From: Novosphingobium sp. 18050
GTDB taxonomy: Bacteria > Pseudomonadota > Alphaproteobacteria > Sphingomonadales > Sphingomonadaceae
Direction of reading: 5' to 3'
Assembly (NCBI RefSeq): GCF_902706195.1
Contig: NZ_CACSJO010000019.1
Coordinates: forward strand, 37,002-101,001
DNA length: 64,000 bases
Shown: positions 61,395-64,000 of the stretch, one piece after another
How the letters are laid out: every line of letters starts with the position of its first letter
Position numbering within the stretch: position 1 is the first letter of the stretch
The notes under the pieces: generated by a model
What the model was told of the DNA's origin: nothing
Seen by the model: the letters and a program-made list of their open reading frames with translations, nothing else
The model's database searches: none
Made by a program: the position numbers and the translations under genes

Positions 61395-61649
61395 ATGACC
61401 TTAGACCTGCTTCCCATCGGCCAGGGCGCGCGCATTGTCGCTGTCGACTGGTCCGCTCTCGTTCAGGAAGAAGCCCGGCGCCTGCGCGCGCTCGGGCTTG
61501 AGGAAGGGGCCCGTGTTTCCATCGCGCACCGGGGAATCCTGGGCGGCCGCGATCCCATCGCCATCACCGTGGGCCGCATGACCGTGGCCGTGCGCCGCGC
61601 CCATGCGGCCACCATGGAAGTCGAAGTCCTGGAAAGCACTGGTAAATGA
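61395..61649 (+). CDS. feoA: FeoA ferrous iron transport accessory protein
   Basis: The 84-residue protein is a small SH3-like FeoA domain with LLPIGQGARIVAVDW, RLRALGLEEGARVSI and a beta-rich end (RMTVAVRRAHAATMEVEVL). FeoA interacts with FeoB in ferrous iron import. The stop overlaps the feoB start (ATGA), so translation is coupled. No clear Fur box was seen upstream; a weak TGCGATCCAGTTGCA sequence is near 61350. Confidence 0.88.
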   Translation: MTLDLLPIGQGARIVAVDWSALVQEEARRLRALGLEEGARVSIAHRGILGGRDPIAITVGRMTVAVRRAHAATMEVEVLESTGK

Positions 61650-63490
61650 GCCGTCAACGCAAAGTCGCACTGGTCGGCAATCCCAATGCCGGTAAAAGCG
61701 CGCTGTTCAATGCCCTGACCGGCGCTCGCCAGAAGATCGCCAACTATCCGGGGGTCACTGTAGAGCGCAAGTCGGGCCGCTTCGTGCTGCCCACCGGCGA
61801 ACCGGTGGAGATGACCGACCTTCCGGGCGCCTACGGGCTCGACCCGACCAGCCCTGACGAAGAAGTGACCTCCAAGGTCATTCGCGGCGCCTTCGCGGGC
61901 GAGGCGGCCCCCGATGTGCTGGTGATCGTGCTCGATGCCTCGAACCTTGAGCAGCACCTCGTCTTCGCGCAGGAAGTGCTGGCGCTCGGCAAGCCCAGCG
62001 TCATCGCGCTCAACATGGTCGACCTTGCCGAGCGGGACGGGCTGGTGCTGGACCCCGCCGTGCTGGCCGAGGAACTGGGCGTACCCGTGGTCTCGACCGT
62101 GGCGGTGCGCCGACGCGGCCTGGCCGAACTGGGCGAGGCGATCGCCAACGCGGGGGAGCGCCATGCCGGCCCCGGCCTTACCGATCTGACGCAGACCGAA
62201 CGGCGCGTCGCCGCCCATGCCATGGCGGGCGCTGCGATCCTGTCCGAATCCCGGCAGTACCGGCTGCATGCCAGCCTCGACCGCCTGCTGCTCAATCCAT
62301 GGCTCGGCCCGCTACTCCTGCTGGGCATCCTGTTCGTGGTGTTCCAGGCGGTGTTCGCCTGGGCGACGCCCTTCGCCGATGCGCTCGAGGCCGGTGTAGG
62401 CTGGCTGCACGACACGGTTAAAGCGACCCTGCCCGAAAGCCTGCTGCGCGACCTCCTGACCGACGGCGTGATTTCCGGCGTAGGTTCGGTGATCGTGTTC
62501 CTGCCGCAGATCGTCATTCTCTTCGCCTTCATCCTGGCGATGGAAGCCTCGGGCTACATGGCCCGTGCAGCCTTCCTGATGGACCGGATGATGGCGGGCG
62601 TAGGCCTTTCGGGGCGCAGCTTCATTCCGCTGCTGTCCAGCTTCGCCTGCGCCATTCCCGGCATCATGGCGACCCGTTCGATCACCGATCCCAAGGACCG
62701 GCTGACGACGATCCTGATCGCGCCGATGATGACCTGTTCGGCGCGCCTGCCGGTCTACGCGGTGATCATCGCCGCCTTCATTCCCAACAAAAATGTCGGC
62801 GGCGGTGTCGGCCTTCAGGGGCTGGTGCTTCTGGTGCTGTACCTTGCTGGTGTGCTGGGGGCGATGGCGGTAGCACTGCTGATGCGCAGTTCGATGACCA
62901 AGGGTGCAGCCTCCGGCTTCATCATGGAAATGCCGAAGTATCAGATGCCCCGCCTCAAGGACATGGCGATCGGTCTGTGGCAGCGTGCCTGGATCTTCCT
63001 GCGGCGCGCCGGCACGATCATCTTCATGGTCACCGTGGTGCTGTGGCTGATGCTCAACTTCCCGAAGGCCGGGCCGGGCGAAAGCCAGGTCGATGCCTCG
63101 ATCGCGGGTAAAGTCGCCAGCGCGTTGGCCGTGGTAGTGGAGCCGATCGGCTTCAACCGCGACATGGCCCTGGCCTTGATCCCGGCGATGGCCGCGCGCG
63201 AGGTTGCGGTTTCCTCGCTGGCGACGACTTATGCGGTCGACGCCGGTGACAACGAGGACGAGCAGGCGGCGGAGCTGGGGGACCAGCTCAAGGCCCGCTG
63301 GACCCTGCCGATGGCGCTGGCGTTCCTGGCTTGGTTCGTCTTCGCTCCGCAGTGCATGTCGACGATTGCGGTGACCCGGCGCGAGACCAATGGCTGGAAG
63401 TGGCCGACGTTCATGCTCGTCTACCTCTTCGTGCTGGCCTATATATCGGCAGGCGTGACCTATTGGGTCGCGGTGGCGGCAGGGCTGTAG
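61646..63490 (+). CDS. feoB: Ferrous iron transporter FeoB
   Basis: The 614-residue protein has an N-terminal GTPase domain with G1 GNPNAGKSALF, G3 DLPGAYGL and G4 NMVD, then a membrane domain of about nine helices with the gate motifs SFACAIPGIMATR and MMTCSARLPVY. It imports Fe2+ across the inner membrane. The length is shorter than E. coli FeoB (about 770) but all core parts are visible, including the helical linker after the GTPase. It is coupled to feoA and followed by ssb on the same strand. Confidence 0.93.
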   Translation: MSRQRKVALVGNPNAGKSALFNALTGARQKIANYPGVTVERKSGRFVLPTGEPVEMTDLPGAYGLDPTSPDEEVTSKVIRGAFAGEAAPDVLVIVLDASNLEQHLVFAQEVLALGKPSVIALNMVDLAERDGLVLDPAVLAEELGVPVVSTVAVRRRGLAELGEAIANAGERHAGPGLTDLTQTERRVAAHAMAGAAILSESRQYRLHASLDRLLLNPWLGPLLLLGILFVVFQAVFAWATPFADALEAGVGWLHDTVKATLPESLLRDLLTDGVISGVGSVIVFLPQIVILFAFILAMEASGYMARAAFLMDRMMAGVGLSGRSFIPLLSSFACAIPGIMATRSITDPKDRLTTILIAPMMTCSARLPVYAVIIAAFIPNKNVGGGVGLQGLVLLVLYLAGVLGAMAVALLMRSSMTKGAASGFIMEMPKYQMPRLKDMAIGLWQRAWIFLRRAGTIIFMVTVVLWLMLNFPKAGPGESQVDASIAGKVASALAVVVEPIGFNRDMALALIPAMAAREVAVSSLATTYAVDAGDNEDEQAAELGDQLKARWTLPMALAFLAWFVFAPQCMSTIAVTRRETNGWKWPTFMLVYLFVLAYISAGVTYWVAVAAGL

Positions 63491-63571
63491 ACAACCGGCG
63501 CCGCTGACTCGCTCCGGCCACCGCCTTTCGCTACCCCGTTCGCCAAATTCAGATACGAAAGCGATTCACCC

Positions 63572-64000
63572 ATGGCAGGCAGCGTCAACAAGGTCATCAT
63601 CGTGGGCAACCTGGGGGCCGACCCCGAGGTCAAGTCGTTCCAGAACGGCGGGCGCATCGCCAACTTGCGCATCGCCACGTCGGAAACCTGGAAGGACAAG
63701 GCCACCGGAGAGCGCAAGGAGCGTACCGAGTGGCATTCGGTCGTGCTCCAGTCCGACGGTCTCGTCGGCGTCGCCGAGCGTTTCCTGAAGAAGGGCTCCA
63801 AGGTCTACATCGAAGGCCAGCTGCGTACCCGCAAGTGGCAGGATCAGAACGGCAACGACCGCTACACCACCGAAGTCTCGGTGGGCGGTATCGGCGGCGT
63901 GCTGACCATGCTCGACGGCGCCCAGGGCGGCGGCGGTGGTGGCGGCCAGCGCAGCGGCGGTGGCGGCGGCTGGAACGAGGGTGGTTCCTCGGGCGGGGGC
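63572..64000 (+). CDS. ssb: Single-stranded DNA-binding protein, partial (C-terminus beyond window)
   Basis: The 143 codons shown start MAGSVNKVIIVGNLGADPE and include VAERFLKKGSKVYIEGQLRTRKW, the usual SSB OB-fold. A glycine-rich linker begins near residue 118 and continues to the edge of the window, so the acidic tail (DDDIPF type) is not seen. SSB coats single-stranded DNA during replication and repair. It is 81 bases downstream of feoB and probably has its own promoter. Confidence 0.93.
   Translation, partial: MAGSVNKVIIVGNLGADPEVKSFQNGGRIANLRIATSETWKDKATGERKERTEWHSVVLQSDGLVGVAERFLKKGSKVYIEGQLRTRKWQDQNGNDRYTTEVSVGGIGGVLTMLDGAQGGGGGGGQRSGGGGGWNEGGSSGGG

Noticed and set aside
63915..64000. 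Glycine-codon repeats at the right edge as a tandem repeat element.
   Set aside because: These encode the normal glycine-rich linker of SSB.

Overview
The window looks like a chromosomal segment of a high-GC alphaproteobacterium, most likely a sphingomonad (Novosphingobium/Sphingobium type). This is inferred from the three large TonB-dependent receptors with EIVVTG-type N-termini and terminal Phe, the FecI/FecR pair, the COQ9-type and FeoAB genes, a candidate EcfG-type promoter and the general gene content. No rRNA, tRNA, CRISPR array, insertion sequence or phage gene was recognised, and gene density is high throughout.

Layout. 1-7.8 kb: metabolic and housekeeping genes (end of a ribosomal-oxygenase gene, GlsB-type stress membrane protein, Rieske oxygenase, M24 peptidase, aldehyde dehydrogenase, NhaA, YitT-type protein, VOC protein). 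7.9-14.1 kb: a FecI-type sigma factor, FecR anti-sigma regulator, STN-containing TonB receptor and a purple-acid-phosphatase-like enzyme, read as one inducible uptake unit. 14.4-23.7 kb: a second TonB receptor, malic enzyme, a YegD-like Hsp70, and a ZnuD-like receptor facing a MerC-like protein. The upstream regions of the last two share a 12-bp sequence, which suggests a common metal regulator. 24.1-27.6 kb: a D-alanine catabolic operon (alr, dadA, ridA) divergent from an Lrp-type regulator. 27.7-33.7 kb: a signalling operon of hybrid kinase, CheR, CheB and REC-kinase with no chemoreceptor gene. 34-36.3 kb: two glycosyltransferase-type genes.

36.3-45.6 kb is the most interesting accessory region and looks iron-controlled. 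It holds a small unknown gene behind a near-palindromic Fur-type box, a large unknown exported protein, an FMN-dependent alpha-hydroxyacid oxidase overlapping a PiuC-type Fe(II) dioxygenase, and the cluster PepSY-TM / DUF2271 / DUF4198 / ApbE divergent from a TonB gene. The DUF2271 protein carries a DGLTGAT motif that matches known ApbE flavinylation sites. The cluster therefore reads as an extracytoplasmic flavin-based electron-transfer system, possibly a periplasmic metal reductase, tied to TonB-dependent uptake.

45.7-51.1 kb: a stand-alone receiver, a multi-PAS hybrid kinase and a diguanylate cyclase. 51.2-64 kb: formylglycine-generating enzyme, ATP-grasp protein with a membrane tail plus TauE/SafE exporter, acyltransferase, a six-gene leftward series (SCO, YcgN, YgjP-type peptidase, unknown membrane protein, ribD, ribE), ankyrin protein, COQ9, feoAB, and the start of ssb, which runs off the window.
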